Shown one piece after another: positions 10,287 through 21,016 of a stretch of DNA of 64,000 nucleotides. Position numbers and translations under genes: made by a program. Origin of the DNA: Saccharomycopsis crataegensis. Taxonomy: Eukaryota > Ascomycota > Saccharomycetes > Ascoideales > Saccharomycopsidaceae. The notes under the pieces are model-generated. The model saw only the letters and a list, made by a program, of their open reading frames with translations. It was not told where the DNA came from and searched no databases. The stretch lies in assembly GCF_037102585.1 (NCBI RefSeq), contig NW_027043829.1, positions 62,001-126,000 of the forward strand. Direction: 5' to 3'. The stretch's first letter is position 1. Each line of letters starts with the position of its first letter.

Positions 10287-10668
10287 CTGTTACTGCCGGT
10301 TTTAATCAGAACTGATCGACATCAAAAAGTACAGATCTTGCACAAATGAGGGAGATGGGTGAAAAAAAAAAAAAAAATTTTTACAACAGTTGATGTGCGT
10401 ATAGTGGTAAAATAACGATTCGACCGTTGCCATTCAACAACAACAACAATTTCACCCACAAAAATTACATTCACAAAGTAGCAAAAAATAACATACAATT
10501 AATAAAACACAAATGATAATATCCTGGGAAAGAAAAAATAATTAACGTAAACAACGAATATCTTCAAAAATTAAACTTTAAAACTCTATAGAAAATGAAG
10601 AAAAAAAAAAGGTTGAACGTGAAGAAAAGAAAATACCCAAACACAAAAAGAGATCGAAGCAGCGTATA
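10287..10668. promoter_or_regulatory. Promoter of the Asn/Gln-rich gene and IRA2 3' flank
   Basis: This non-coding, A-rich interval includes an A-tract at about 10362-10377 and a CAACAACAACAACAA run near 10436-10450. I see no gene or recognisable regulatory site. Confidence 0.45.
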
Positions 10669-13600
10669 TCAATCAACTCTAGCGTAAGCATTTGCCTTTG
10701 TAGCATAGAAATTTGAAACCTTTTGGTGGAATGGGTCCATGAAGACTTTTTGAACAGCTTTTGGGCTCATCGGATCTTCATCAGGGAAGCTATTATTCTT
10801 GATACCACTAATGTTATTCTTTTCAAATATTTCATCATATTTATCCTTGATACATTCTGGGTTTTCGAAAGCTGAATGACTACCAGCATTTTCGACAACT
10901 TTGTAAGCAGCTTGAAGAATTTCGATTGACCCATTAACTTCAATCTCCTTAACAAGAGTCTCGCTTGTGTTCAAGTATCCGTAGAAGACGATGTCAGGGG
11001 CATAATCGTTCAAAACATTCAACAACAACAAGAAACGCAATTTTGAAGAAGCGTCAGTGTTCTTATGAGAGAAATAAGACCCAAGTTGGAACATTGTGAG
11101 AGCTGCATGCTCATCTTCAGTTGCAAAAAAATCAATAATCACGCGTGGAATATCAATCTCTGTGGTACTAACATTTTCGGAATTATCCAAGCCACAACTT
11201 TTCATTACTTTTTCGTAGTCTTCACCATGAATTCCGCTAATAAATATGAAACACAAGTAGGCAATGGCATTCGATTCTAATTTTTCCCCATTCGCAATCC
11301 TCTCCTTCTGTTGCTCCAAATCATATTCTAGTCTAATTTTGAATAAGATGCATAAGAGATCATACCCATTTTTTTTGATATAAGGAACCTGCAATCCTTT
11401 GGCACAGAAAGAAATCAAAATATGATCACTATACTCTGAATCAAACGATAACTTAAACGACTGCTCAAGATCTGTCACAAAGTCAATCGATTCTGTCTTG
11501 AATTCTTGAATTTTAGCGAATAAGTCAGTGTTTTTATCAACCACGCCATTTTTAGACATACCAGTAATGAGATTTTTAACGATTTTTAAAGAGCTTTGAA
11601 ATTGAACTGTATTAGTTGAGTTGCAATGAGCAATCCCAACCCAGAACAATACTCCCCAGTATCGTGAAATTTTAGTTAAAGCTTCAGAAAAATTGGAAAT
11701 TGTCAAAAGTAAGCACACGCCCACGATGAAATCAGAATATCCGTAATCACTAATCCAGATTCTATTTTTTCTGAAATATTCGATGATAACCGAATCTGAA
11801 ATACCTGACTTACACAACATACCACTAATTAAAACCCCTCTTCCCTGTAGTGGCCCATGTTGTCTAAATGCCGCGCTTAACACGTAGCCGGACCATCTCC
11901 CTTTCCAAACACTTCTAATATTGAAAGGTTGAAACTCAATGAATTTCAAAAGTGAGACACAAAATGTTTCCAAGTGTTTATAAGCACCGAAAACTTGGTC
12001 TGGACGGTTCGAAAGTACATCGTAAGATTCATTCTTTAATTTTACCAACCCAAAAGTCACTTTAGATCCAGGACCAGAAAATTCGTCGATCGTTTTCAAA
12101 ACATGGTCTCTAGCAACCTCTGACAATCCTTCTTTACTAAGGAATGAATGGAAAACATTGATTATCAAGTTACGAACAGAAATTCTCAAATCATAAGGAC
12201 CAATATTAATCAACATAGAAACAATAAAACAAATCTCTGGGAAGTAAGTCTCAGCAATGAATAAGGCATCAAAAGCTAAGGATTCGCATATTTTAACAAG
12301 AATCTTAGTCTTAACCCAAGTGATGTTAATAGAGACCTGTCTATCATTCTTGAAATTAGGAATGTCCACAATTTGCTTTAACTGCTTGATTACCAAGCCA
12401 CAAACATCAATTGTTGGAAAAAAAGAAATCACCGAATTAATATTATCCCAAGGCTCGCTTTGTACTTCCTTTTTCAAAGCTTCGCGAATTATATCAGTTA
12501 CAGCAAACTCCACTAAGTTAGAGTCAACAACTGTGCTCTTCCAAATAAAAGTCTTGAAGGTTAAGAGCAAGTCATCACCGGCTGGTGGAATCTTAGTAAT
12601 AAATTGATGGATTATATCCTCAACCTTTTGAGTCCCTAACACACGGTTGACTTTATAGTATTGATCATAAATATTTTTAATCCACAAGGAAAGCAACATC
12701 AAGCAGCAATACTTACTTTCGGACGATTCGTAACCTTCGGTGATTGCTGAAATAAAATCACTTGTTAATTCAGGATGATTTTTTGCGATAGTACTCGCAA
12801 TATTCAAGACATATGGAATGAAATCTTTTGGGAATGTTGTACCATCTGCTATTATACTTTTATCAACCTTTAAGTGGTAAAAATCAATAATCAAAACAAG
12901 TGAATTGAAAGCGACACGTCTAACTTCTTCCGCACTGGAAACCATATTCAAAAGAACCGATGCTAGCATTGATCCCAAGAATGAGTCCGCAGAATGGTAT
13001 TCAGACGAGTTAATTGGATAATAATCTACTGCATCACTAACCCTATTCGTCAATCTTGCTAAAAACAAATTCTTCAATATCTCAGACTTCTTAGAGGAAG
13101 AAAGATGTAGAATGCCATGACCCTTGACTGTGACCAGAAACTCATTTCCGTCATTATTGATGAAATTCTCGTCAGTGACGTCAACCCAATCATCAACTGT
13201 GGATGTCGACGTAACACGAACATTTTGTTGCTCTCCCCCGTAGTTGAATTTCAAAAACTGATAACTCCAAAACACATGCACTTTCCCAATCTTAATCACC
13301 ACTGGCACATATTTATCTAATTCCTTCGAATATATCAAACAATCTATGGTGATTTGTGTATCCCTGACTACGTCAAGAGAAGCCTTTGGAAGACCAGCAA
13401 TTTCAAGAGTAGTAATACTATCAAATGGAGAGTAGAAAAGGCAATTAAATTTTCTGTATTCACGGACAGACAGTTCATATTTTTGCAACGACTTTTCCAA
13501 GAAAGGGGAATACATTGGATTGACATTATAGTAAATAATAGTGATAGTTTCTGCCCAGAAATTAGTAGCAACATTTGTCATGAAAGCGAAAAATTCTGCG

Positions 13601-16600
13601 AATTTTTGTGAGATGTTTATGTCAAAAAAGGAGCAATCGACGACCATCACAAATGGTTCATTCCACTTACTATCACAAATCTGAAGGGCGCGGTAAACAA
13701 GGGATTCAAGGTCATATTTTGCAACTTTCTGAAAATATTTGTGTGAGAATGTAACCAATAATGTACCATTTCTAGTATAACTTTGAGTAATAAAAGGGGT
13801 GGCAAGCAAATTAGGATCCACAGAGTCCTTGAATTTGATGAACAAATCATAAGCCTCTGTAAATTTCTCTTTATTGTTCCTGATGAAATCTGGAATCTCA
13901 GGAGAAAATGTCAAATATTTCTGGCCTATGTCAATAGAGATCATTTCTAGGACATTAATATTCTTCATCACCTCTTTAAGAGAATCCTTTGGTTTGGTTA
14001 TTGGATGCATCATATTTAGTCCAATTTCAATATTTCTATGAATCAATATAGAATAAAGCACAGACAAAGAAGATTTGCTGATGATAAATTTATTTTTCTT
14101 TGGCAAAACACTTTGTGGCACAATATCCTTTGATACAATATCTAAAAATTCGAACAAATCTTTCTTCAAAGAAATCAATTCTTGTTTTTTATCACTCAAC
14201 AAATGCCATCTTATGGAGGAAAGCGAATCATTAGCAATATTCTGGAATACCTTAGCTATTTGCATATAAGATCTCTTTTCCCGCTTAGACGGGCTATTAT
14301 CAATAACACCTTCAATTTCTGGACTGACAATAGCAGGACAAAGAAATCTCAAAAACAAAAAGGAACTAATCACAAGCAATGCGACCCCATCATCATGGAT
14401 CTTATTGACAACCAATCTCCTCAAATTGGCACATAAGGCCCTAAGCTCTATTGGTATGACGTCTATGGATGCACAAATATTTTTTATTGTGGCTCTCAAG
14501 TAATAGAAAAACTTGGTAACATTTTCTTCAATGATCAAATCATTGTCTTTCTGCAACTTCTCTACTTCAAACCAGTCGTTCTTTTTTTGCATCTCGGCAA
14601 ACACTGGTCGTAGAATTCCTTGAATATAATCACTGCCTACTTGCTTTGCGTATAATGATAGCATTTTTGCCGGAACGGAAGTGCGACGTAATGTATCAGT
14701 CACTTTACTTGGACTAGATATTTCAAGTTCAAATTCCAATAAGTCAGTAATCTTAGGGATTTCTAGGTTCACACTAATCAAAGCCTCTAACAAACTATTA
14801 GCGAACCTATCATAATCGGTTGACAATATCCCTCTGGCGACAGCAATCAATAAATCACTGCTCTGACAAAAATTATCAGCAAACAGAGCAAAAGAAGCAG
14901 CCTCAAACTCAGGAGTTAGTCTTCTCTTTGATGATTGAATAGTCTCGATAATATTGCTGAAAACCACCAAAAATGAGTGCTTGACCTTAATGTCAGCATG
15001 GAAGGACAACGGTAGGGCATAATCAATTCCGATGTCATAGTTATATTCCAACATATTACTAAGAGCCACGATTACCTGTTCCTTGATTAGTTCAACTTTC
15101 CGTTCAACCGCAGATAATGCAGCGTTCGATCCAGGCAAAGATCCTCTGGCTAAGCAACTTTCTAATACTCTTGAGAAAAGGTTAAAGTAGTTCAGGAATT
15201 GGGTTGTTCTAACATTCAAAATTTCACTGGAATACTGGGCACCAAAAGCATAGATTGGTGTCTCCTTAAATAACGAAGCAATAGCTCTGAGGCATTCAAG
15301 AACTAATTCGAAATACACAAAGGAATCCATCTCATGACGCGTTCTAGCCCGGGCGGCAGCAATATCTCCAATGTTAAACAATTTGTCATCTGCATTTACT
15401 GAGGATCCAAAGCAGACAACGTCCAACCAACGTGCAAGCAGCTGGATCAATTCACAGCGCCATTTGATAGAGCAACCACGGATCACCAAAGCCACTGCAT
15501 TGTCTGATAATTTCTGAATAAATTTACAAACTTTAATTTTTAAACGTGTAACAGCAACATCCTCCCCGCCAGTCAAGTTATTGGAAGTCTCCAATCCAAG
15601 AGCAATTGGTTTGAAAAGAGAGATTATTTTCAAGGCTATAACTTTAAGATCAACACTGAGAGCAAAATTCACATCTGGCTCACCAAAATTAAGAAACCCA
15701 ATAATAATGCTAAGATAGGAATCAAGTAATGTGATGTATTTAACAGACAAATATTCTCGTGAATTTGAAACTGGCAACTCACCCAGGTTCATTTTAGCTT
15801 GAATTTTCTCTTTTCGTTTGATTAGAATATTTAGATCCTTTTGAATATTCCTAATCATCAATTTGTGAGCATGAGGATGCAACTCATTCGCAAGGAGATC
15901 TTTGGCAGCTTCACGTTCATGGACGTCATCCGAATTCAAATGATCAACTTGTCTAGAAATGAAATTTTCAAGCTCCGAGAGCCTTGCAGTTGCTGCTTGT
16001 CTCAGGTACTTGGGCTTCATAATCCCACCAAGAACCACGGCAAGAAAACCAGCATAGTTTCTATGCTCCTGCTCAGCCAAACTGGACGGATTTCTTATGA
16101 GGTAATATTCTTTCCAACGTTCGTAAACGATATCCATCGCTAAAAGCAATCCTTCTGAAAAAACCTCCAAGTTTTGATATAATTTCTTTCTTATTCTTTT
16201 TTGAAGAGCCATTGGGCTACTAACATAATAGTTTTCTTCAACAAGGCTTTCAAAGAGTTTATAATTAACCAGATTTCTCAAATAGGTGATGTATTTCCCT
16301 GGTGTATTTAATTCTGTAGTGTACATTGAGCAAATCAATTTCAAGGATCTATAATACTCTGTTCCGGGGGTTTCCAAGGCAATCAATAGTAATTTCTCAT
16401 TATCAGCAAAACATTTGTGAAGAATTTCAATACCATCAGAACCAATGTTCTCAACAAGGGTGTCCATATCAATTTTATTAACAATGTTAACACGCTTCGA
16501 CCAGAATAATGTAATAAAAGAAATTGTTTCCAAAAAACTTTTCTCGTGTAAAGACAGCGTCAAAGAAATATCAATGAATCCTGATTGTAAATACAAACTG

Positions 16601-19179
16601 CTAAAAAATGCAAGATGTGTCTCCACCAACAGGCCATCTTCAGCATCCAAAATTTTTATCACAAGCCTTCTGGCCTTCTCCACAAGCTTCATATCACTAT
16701 CAGCTAAAGAAATAAGCAAAGGATCCAAAATACGTTTCATTTCAAAGAGAACGGTTTTTGTCTGACGTATTGCTTCTAAATGAACTCCATTTGTCACCTT
16801 ATTGGTGTAAGTATTGATATCACTGCTATTGTAAATCGATGGTAATTTGAAGAAAAAACTCAGATAAGTGCGAAAAATTTGGAACACAAGCTTGAGAATT
16901 TCTCTTGAGAGGAATGCATTATTTTCTACCCGCTTCATGTATTCAATATTCAGCACCGATATCGGTTTGTTGACACGATTCTGAGAATTAAACAGGTGTA
17001 TACTCATCTTATCGGCATTAAACAGAGAATTAGCATTACCGCTAAGAGACGTCGTCACGGGATTGAAGCTGTTATAGCTATATCCCACAATCTCTCTCTC
17101 AGTTTTGGCAGTGTTGGTTGTTTTATTGCTGATAACTGACTTCTTGCTGCTAAGCTTAGGGATACTATTGGAGCTACCGCTTGAGACGGAATTTTTGGAA
17201 TTTCCCACTGAACGTTTACCCAAAACCGAGAGAAAAGTTTCTTTTCTTGACTTTTTAGTTGAAACCTTCACGATAGGATGGCTCTCAAACGATAAATCAG
17301 CACCGCTATTATTATCAGAGTTATTGCCTGGTGAAGAAATTGTATTGCTATTGTAATTCAGAGCAAAATTAGGTGTTCCATTGGAATCAGAAGGAAGCAT
17401 GCCAGTCGATACTGACTGTGAGGCTTGTGATGCACTTTGGTTCAAGGTAGTTGATGAGTATTTTGAAGACGACAAAGTACGTGAGTCACTGGTGAGGACA
17501 CTCTGAGAGTATTTCAAAGAATGAGTACTGGAACTGTTATCACTAACTAAGGCATCAAAGTCTGATACAGTTTCACGTACAATTTGGGCAAGTTTTGCAG
17601 TATGATCACGTAACGTAATTGCAGTAGTTTCGATCAATTTATAGGCGAATTCTCTATGATAAGGTCTTTTGATAAGATTGTAAATTGCATGCGTGATAAT
17701 ATAGTAAAACCGAAGCGAAGTCTCTGGGTTAGCAATTATGTTAATAACTTTTGGTTTGATAAGTTCTGGAGCAAGTACTATAGCTAGAGAATAGAATTCG
17801 ATTCTAATTTTATCAATTGCCAGAATATCAGTATCGTTCATGAGAGAATGGTTATTTACTGGATTCAAAACATTGTAGACTTGCAAAACATATGATTTGG
17901 CGAACGTGACAACTGGGTGGTTAGGTTCATACTGAATTACCACTGAGGCAATATTAAAAATCACAAGGAAAAATTCAAGAGTTGGGACTTTCTCTGTACC
18001 TTCATAAATATTTCTGGCGACTAAATTAAGAAATTTCTGTTTTTTGTTATTTGCGGCCTTTAATAATTTGGATTTATTTGGATTAGAATCAAGGTTATTC
18101 AAGAAAACGTCAAATTGTTTTGGCATTAGAACCAAAGAAATAGCCAATGCACGATAATAAAATTTCTTTTCGTCTTCCAAAGAGAATTTGAACTTCAGGT
18201 ACATTTTCTCAAAATGGCCATCACCAACTTTATTGACAGACGGCTTACTTGTAACTTCTGTAAAATCTTTGGTATAACAAACCGCAAAATTAATGACCGA
18301 ATCGATGAAAAAGTATGCATGGGTATGTTGAATATGAGCGTTTTTGAAAACATCGGTGAAATAAGTCAATAGTTGGAACTCTTTTTCAATTGATAATGAT
18401 GTTAGATGAAGATAGGCAAGAAATTCAAGATATCCAAGAATGTCATTGTTATCGATGTTTGCATTGTCAGTAACTGCAATTTCCGTAGCCTTACTGTATC
18501 CGGCAGGACTAGCAGCCCCTAAATACCGTGCAAGAGCATCAACGTTATAATCGATATCGGCGACCTCCTGATTCAGACTTGATAGTTCAAAATAAGCCAG
18601 ATTTCCGTTCAACTGGCGAAGAATAGACCTCGATTTTTTAAAAGATTTGAGCTTGACCAAAACTTGCAAAGCCTTCATCACTAGCTTCGGTTCCAAAGGG
18701 TCTGGAGGTATACGGTGAGGGAAATCTTTATCTGAGTCATCAGTGGAGTGTGAAGAAATAGAATTTAACTCAGAACGTTCTTTCAACCGCCAGTTTGCTT
18801 CTGTGAAATCCGAAAGAAGAGTTAATACGAGGAATATTTGGTGCAATGAGATGTCAGATCTCTTTTTGATGTATGCGAAATTATCGCGACGGTTCAACTT
18901 ATCAAGGAGATTGATAAAAGATGAGATGACATAAGGAACACAGGATTGTACCCGAGAAAGACTGAGCAAGGTTTTTTTGCAAGAGATATAAATTGGTTCG
19001 CTTTCTATCACAGACGCGTTAGATATTGGGTCACGAGCCACTTCTTCACTGAGGATCTTGAGACTGGCAATTACTGAGTCCACGATGGACACATGGCCGG
19101 CCAGCGATAGAGTTAGGCCATGGGATGCCATGTGCGTATTAGTCTTTTCTTGCAAAAGTGGGGTTTGCACAATGGCCAT
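10669..19179 (-). CDS. IRA2: Ira2/neurofibromin-type Ras GTPase-activating protein
   Basis: From ATG 19179 the product has 2836 residues (S. cerevisiae Ira1/Ira2 are about 3090). A long helical N-terminal region leads to a RasGAP domain. The loop AVARGILSTDYDRFANSLL carries the likely arginine finger at about residue 1449, and the signature FLRFLCPAIVSPEIEG is near residues 1608-1623. A Sec14/CRAL-TRIO-like module follows (about residues 1806-1905; VMVVDCSFFDI), as in neurofibromin, then another long helical region. The protein switches off Ras and so lowers cAMP/PKA signalling. The frame stays open for 36 more codons upstream, to a GTG at 19287, but holds no ATG before an in-frame stop. The first 36 codons are therefore either leader or belong to a start I cannot see. 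Family assignment is certain; the N-terminus is not. IRA2 is the closer named relative, but IRA1 versus IRA2 cannot be settled by eye. Confidence 0.93.
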   Translation of the reverse strand: MAIVQTPLLQEKTNTHMASHGLTLSLAGHVSIVDSVIASLKILSEEVARDPISNASVIESEPIYISCKKTLLSLSRVQSCVPYVISSFINLLDKLNRRDNFAYIKKRSDISLHQIFLVLTLLSDFTEANWRLKERSELNSISSHSTDDSDKDFPHRIPPDPLEPKLVMKALQVLVKLKSFKKSRSILRQLNGNLAYFELSSLNQEVADIDYNVDALARYLGAASPAGYSKATEIAVTDNANIDNNDILGYLEFLAYLHLTSLSIEKEFQLLTYFTDVFKNAHIQHTHAYFFIDSVINFAVCYTKDFTEVTSKPSVNKVGDGHFEKMYLKFKFSLEDEKKFYYRALAISLVLMPKQFDVFLNNLDSNPNKSKLLKAANNKKQKFLNLVARNIYEGTEKVPTLEFFLVIFNIASVVIQYEPNHPVVTFAKSYVLQVYNVLNPVNNHSLMNDTDILAIDKIRIEFYSLAIVLAPELIKPKVINIIANPETSLRFYYIITHAIYNLIKRPYHREFAYKLIETTAITLRDHTAKLAQIVRETVSDFDALVSDNSSSTHSLKYSQSVLTSDSRTLSSSKYSSTTLNQSASQASQSVSTGMLPSDSNGTPNFALNYNSNTISSPGNNSDNNSGADLSFESHPIVKVSTKKSRKETFLSVLGKRSVGNSKNSVSSGSSNSIPKLSSKKSVISNKTTNTAKTEREIVGYSYNSFNPVTTSLSGNANSLFNADKMSIHLFNSQNRVNKPISVLNIEYMKRVENNAFLSREILKLVFQIFRTYLSFFFKLPSIYNSSDINTYTNKVTNGVHLEAIRQTKTVLFEMKRILDPLLISLADSDMKLVEKARRLVIKILDAEDGLLVETHLAFFSSLYLQSGFIDISLTLSLHEKSFLETISFITLFWSKRVNIVNKIDMDTLVENIGSDGIEILHKCFADNEKLLLIALETPGTEYYRSLKLICSMYTTELNTPGKYITYLRNLVNYKLFESLVEENYYVSSPMALQKRIRKKLYQNLEVFSEGLLLAMDIVYERWKEYYLIRNPSSLAEQEHRNYAGFLAVVLGGIMKPKYLRQAATARLSELENFISRQVDHLNSDDVHEREAAKDLLANELHPHAHKLMIRNIQKDLNILIKRKEKIQAKMNLGELPVSNSREYLSVKYITLLDSYLSIIIGFLNFGEPDVNFALSVDLKVIALKIISLFKPIALGLETSNNLTGGEDVAVTRLKIKVCKFIQKLSDNAVALVIRGCSIKWRCELIQLLARWLDVVCFGSSVNADDKLFNIGDIAAARARTRHEMDSFVYFELVLECLRAIASLFKETPIYAFGAQYSSEILNVRTTQFLNYFNLFSRVLESCLARGSLPGSNAALSAVERKVELIKEQVIVALSNMLEYNYDIGIDYALPLSFHADIKVKHSFLVVFSNIIETIQSSKRRLTPEFEAASFALFADNFCQSSDLLIAVARGILSTDYDRFANSLLEALISVNLEIPKITDLLEFELEISSPSKVTDTLRRTSVPAKMLSLYAKQVGSDYIQGILRPVFAEMQKKNDWFEVEKLQKDNDLIIEENVTKFFYYLRATIKNICASIDVIPIELRALCANLRRLVVNKIHDDGVALLVISSFLFLRFLCPAIVSPEIEGVIDNSPSKREKRSYMQIAKVFQNIANDSLSSIRWHLLSDKKQELISLKKDLFEFLDIVSKDIVPQSVLPKKNKFIISKSSLSVLYSILIHRNIEIGLNMMHPITKPKDSLKEVMKNINVLEMISIDIGQKYLTFSPEIPDFIRNNKEKFTEAYDLFIKFKDSVDPNLLATPFITQSYTRNGTLLVTFSHKYFQKVAKYDLESLVYRALQICDSKWNEPFVMVVDCSFFDINISQKFAEFFAFMTNVATNFWAETITIIYYNVNPMYSPFLEKSLQKYELSVREYRKFNCLFYSPFDSITTLEIAGLPKASLDVVRDTQITIDCLIYSKELDKYVPVVIKIGKVHVFWSYQFLKFNYGGEQQNVRVTSTSTVDDWVDVTDENFINNDGNEFLVTVKGHGILHLSSSKKSEILKNLFLARLTNRVSDAVDYYPINSSEYHSADSFLGSMLASVLLNMVSSAEEVRRVAFNSLVLIIDFYHLKVDKSIIADGTTFPKDFIPYVLNIASTIAKNHPELTSDFISAITEGYESSESKYCCLMLLSLWIKNIYDQYYKVNRVLGTQKVEDIIHQFITKIPPAGDDLLLTFKTFIWKSTVVDSNLVEFAVTDIIREALKKEVQSEPWDNINSVISFFPTIDVCGLVIKQLKQIVDIPNFKNDRQVSINITWVKTKILVKICESLAFDALFIAETYFPEICFIVSMLINIGPYDLRISVRNLIINVFHSFLSKEGLSEVARDHVLKTIDEFSGPGSKVTFGLVKLKNESYDVLSNRPDQVFGAYKHLETFCVSLLKFIEFQPFNIRSVWKGRWSGYVLSAAFRQHGPLQGRGVLISGMLCKSGISDSVIIEYFRKNRIWISDYGYSDFIVGVCLLLTISNFSEALTKISRYWGVLFWVGIAHCNSTNTVQFQSSLKIVKNLITGMSKNGVVDKNTDLFAKIQEFKTESIDFVTDLEQSFKLSFDSEYSDHILISFCAKGLQVPYIKKNGYDLLCILFKIRLEYDLEQQKERIANGEKLESNAIAYLCFIFISGIHGEDYEKVMKSCGLDNSENVSTTEIDIPRVIIDFFATEDEHAALTMFQLGSYFSHKNTDASSKLRFLLLLNVLNDYAPDIVFYGYLNTSETLVKEIEVNGSIEILQAAYKVVENAGSHSAFENPECIKDKYDEIFEKNNISGIKNNSFPDEDPMSPKAVQKVFMDPFHQKVSNFYATKANAYARVD

Positions 19180-20161
19180 TGGTGACCCCTTTTTCTCTGT
19201 TCTTGTTGATAGACAAACAACCGTTTTATTGATGAGCTGCTCGCAGTGAATTTGTTGATTTTCATCTAAATAACCACCAAAGGCCACATAACGGCGCCAT
19301 CAGTTACCCGGATGTTATCATTTTTCAACATCCTTTAGCACTTTTCTGTTGGTAAAAGTACTCTCCCTTGTACAAAAAAGAAAAGGAACAAAAATAAAAG
19401 GAGGAGGAAAAAAAAGAAGACCACTGTATAATAGTGTCCACAAAAGGATTTGTGACAGATGGCGTTGTTTTGTCACCTTATCGGAATATCGGGGGTGTAC
19501 ACCCTTTGATTATGTGACATGAAACCATAATAATACACCAAGAAAAAGTGAAAGAAAGCATTGTATTATCATTGATTGGTGACTCTATTATTAATAACCT
19601 GAGAGATATTACTATTTGGAACAAGTCTATTGGCATAATGATTGGTCATTTGTGGGTTGTCAGTGTTTCCGGCACATAAGGGCATGCATGAATTGCTAAA
19701 CTTGGGATCCGAATTTCCCCTATAGGTCCCATTCATTTATTTACCATAGGCCTGTCATTCATTGGTATACATGGTTTGACGGAACCTCGCAAACTTTGGG
19801 ATCCACGGGCACATGTGTAAGGTATTTCTTACAAAACGCTATATTCCATCTTTTGCTGTCAAAAAGTATATTGTAATAATACCCAACTATGCGTGCCAGT
19901 CCGAAAAATCGCTTAATCAAAAAACCGCTCCAAAGTTTGGATATTCTCTAAATGCGTTCTCAGGCTGTAGAACCTATGTGGCTCGGTAGTATACAACTTG
20001 ATACGATTTATCAATAGTTCGACACTCTTGGAAGAAAGAAAGAAAAACTACAAAGAGATTTGATGGAGTCTATTTCTATTTTTTATTCGACCCAATTCAT
20101 ACTTTTGCAGATTTCAACAGTTGATAAATCAATCTCTCCTAATTTAATCAAATGTATCATA
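19180..20161. promoter_or_regulatory. IRA2 promoter and 3' flank of the GRAM-domain gene
   Basis: Nearly 1 kb without a convincing gene. It includes the 36 open codons upstream of the chosen IRA2 ATG (19180-19287), a 12-bp palindrome GGGTGTACACCC at 19493-19504, an inverted pair GTGACA/TGTCAC around 19453-19474, and two ATTGG (CCAAT-type) motifs between 19570 and 19650. I recognise no RNA gene. Confidence 0.45.
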
Positions 20162-20635
20162 TTATTCATGGTATGCAGGAAGCTGTTCGCCATCCTGGCC
20201 ATATTTCCATTCGTTATAAGCTTTTCCAACTTGTGTTGAGAAGTCCGCGATTCCTCCTTCATTGAAACTAAAAATTCCTTTCCAAATATACATATGATTC
20301 AAGCCAGCATTTTCCATTGTTGGTTTGAACAAAACTGTAAACTTATTTGCTCCGAACCAAGGGGTTTCCATCTTGAAATCGTGTAAATTTGCATTGAAAA
20401 GTAGTACGAAATCCTGGAAATCATTGTCAGGGTGTTTCTCAGCAATGTACACCAATCTTTTGTTAGTGATGAATGCTGTCCCATTGGAACCACGACGATA
20501 TTCTGAGGGCAAGTGTGTAGGATTAAGCGTTAAAGAGACCCTTTTGGGCAGGGAGTGTTTGAGGTGCTCTTTCGGGAGAAGTAGGAAGGGGAGGCCTGCG
20601 CTGGTAGTCGAGTAGGTGAGACAATCAAGTGACAT
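20162..20635 (-). CDS. WBP2-like GRAM-domain protein with C-terminal LPxY motif
   Basis: The 157-residue product is almost entirely one GRAM/PH-like domain of the WW-domain-binding-protein-2 type. It shows the strand NGTAFITNKRLVYIAEK, the segment FQDFVLLFNANLHDFKMETPWFG, and the F-x-V-x-F strand FTVLFKP. A helix (FSTQVGKAYNEWKYG) leads to the tail EQLPAYHE. Human WBP2 carries PPxY motifs after this domain; here the single LPAY matches the LPxY form bound by WW domains of Rsp5/Nedd4 ligases. A role as a phosphoinositide- or Rsp5-linked adaptor is inference. The ATG at 20635 is the only sensible start. The gene is divergent from RGI1. Confidence 0.75.
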   Translation of the reverse strand: MSLDCLTYSTTSAGLPFLLLPKEHLKHSLPKRVSLTLNPTHLPSEYRRGSNGTAFITNKRLVYIAEKHPDNDFQDFVLLFNANLHDFKMETPWFGANKFTVLFKPTMENAGLNHMYIWKGIFSFNEGGIADFSTQVGKAYNEWKYGQDGEQLPAYHE

Positions 20636-20680
20636 CTTTTTTTCACGGCAAGGTTGACAGGAGACAGGTACAATGCTGGG

Positions 20681-20681
<1 letters not shown>

Positions 20682-20712
<31 letters not shown>
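20682..20712. repeat. (ATT)n microsatellite
   Basis: About ten uninterrupted ATT units lie in the divergent promoter between the GRAM gene and RGI1. Confidence 0.9.
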
Positions 20713-20873
20713 GCTATAATAATTGTTATTATTCTCTTAAGGATGGAGACACAAAAAGAAACAGCATGGAGAGGTCATCGATTGTTGCATTTGTTTATTT
20801 TGTTTTTGGTCTCCCCATTTATGAGATATGCAGACACCCGGCTTAAAGGCATTCATTGCATTATCACATCCAA

Positions 20874-20895
20874 ATATATATATATATATATATAT
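20874..20895. repeat. (AT)n microsatellite upstream of RGI1
   Basis: About 22 bp of alternating AT lie about 120 bp before the RGI1 ATG and may double as a TATA element. Confidence 0.85.
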
Positions 20896-21016
20896 GATAC
20901 ACCTTTTTTGCTCAATTTATTCCTTTTGCTTTTTGTTTTTTCTTACTCTATTCAATCATCATCAAAATTCCAATTAAATAAATAGACCAATAAATAAGTG
21001 CTAGTTTAAGTTTACC

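Larger units (their letters stand above)
20636..21016. promoter_or_regulatory. Divergent promoter, GRAM gene / RGI1, with two microsatellites
   Basis: About 380 bp separate the two start codons. An (ATT)n tract lies nearer the GRAM gene and an (AT)n tract about 120 bp upstream of RGI1, where it could act as a TATA-type element. A T-rich and pyrimidine-rich stretch follows to 20940. Confidence 0.5.
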
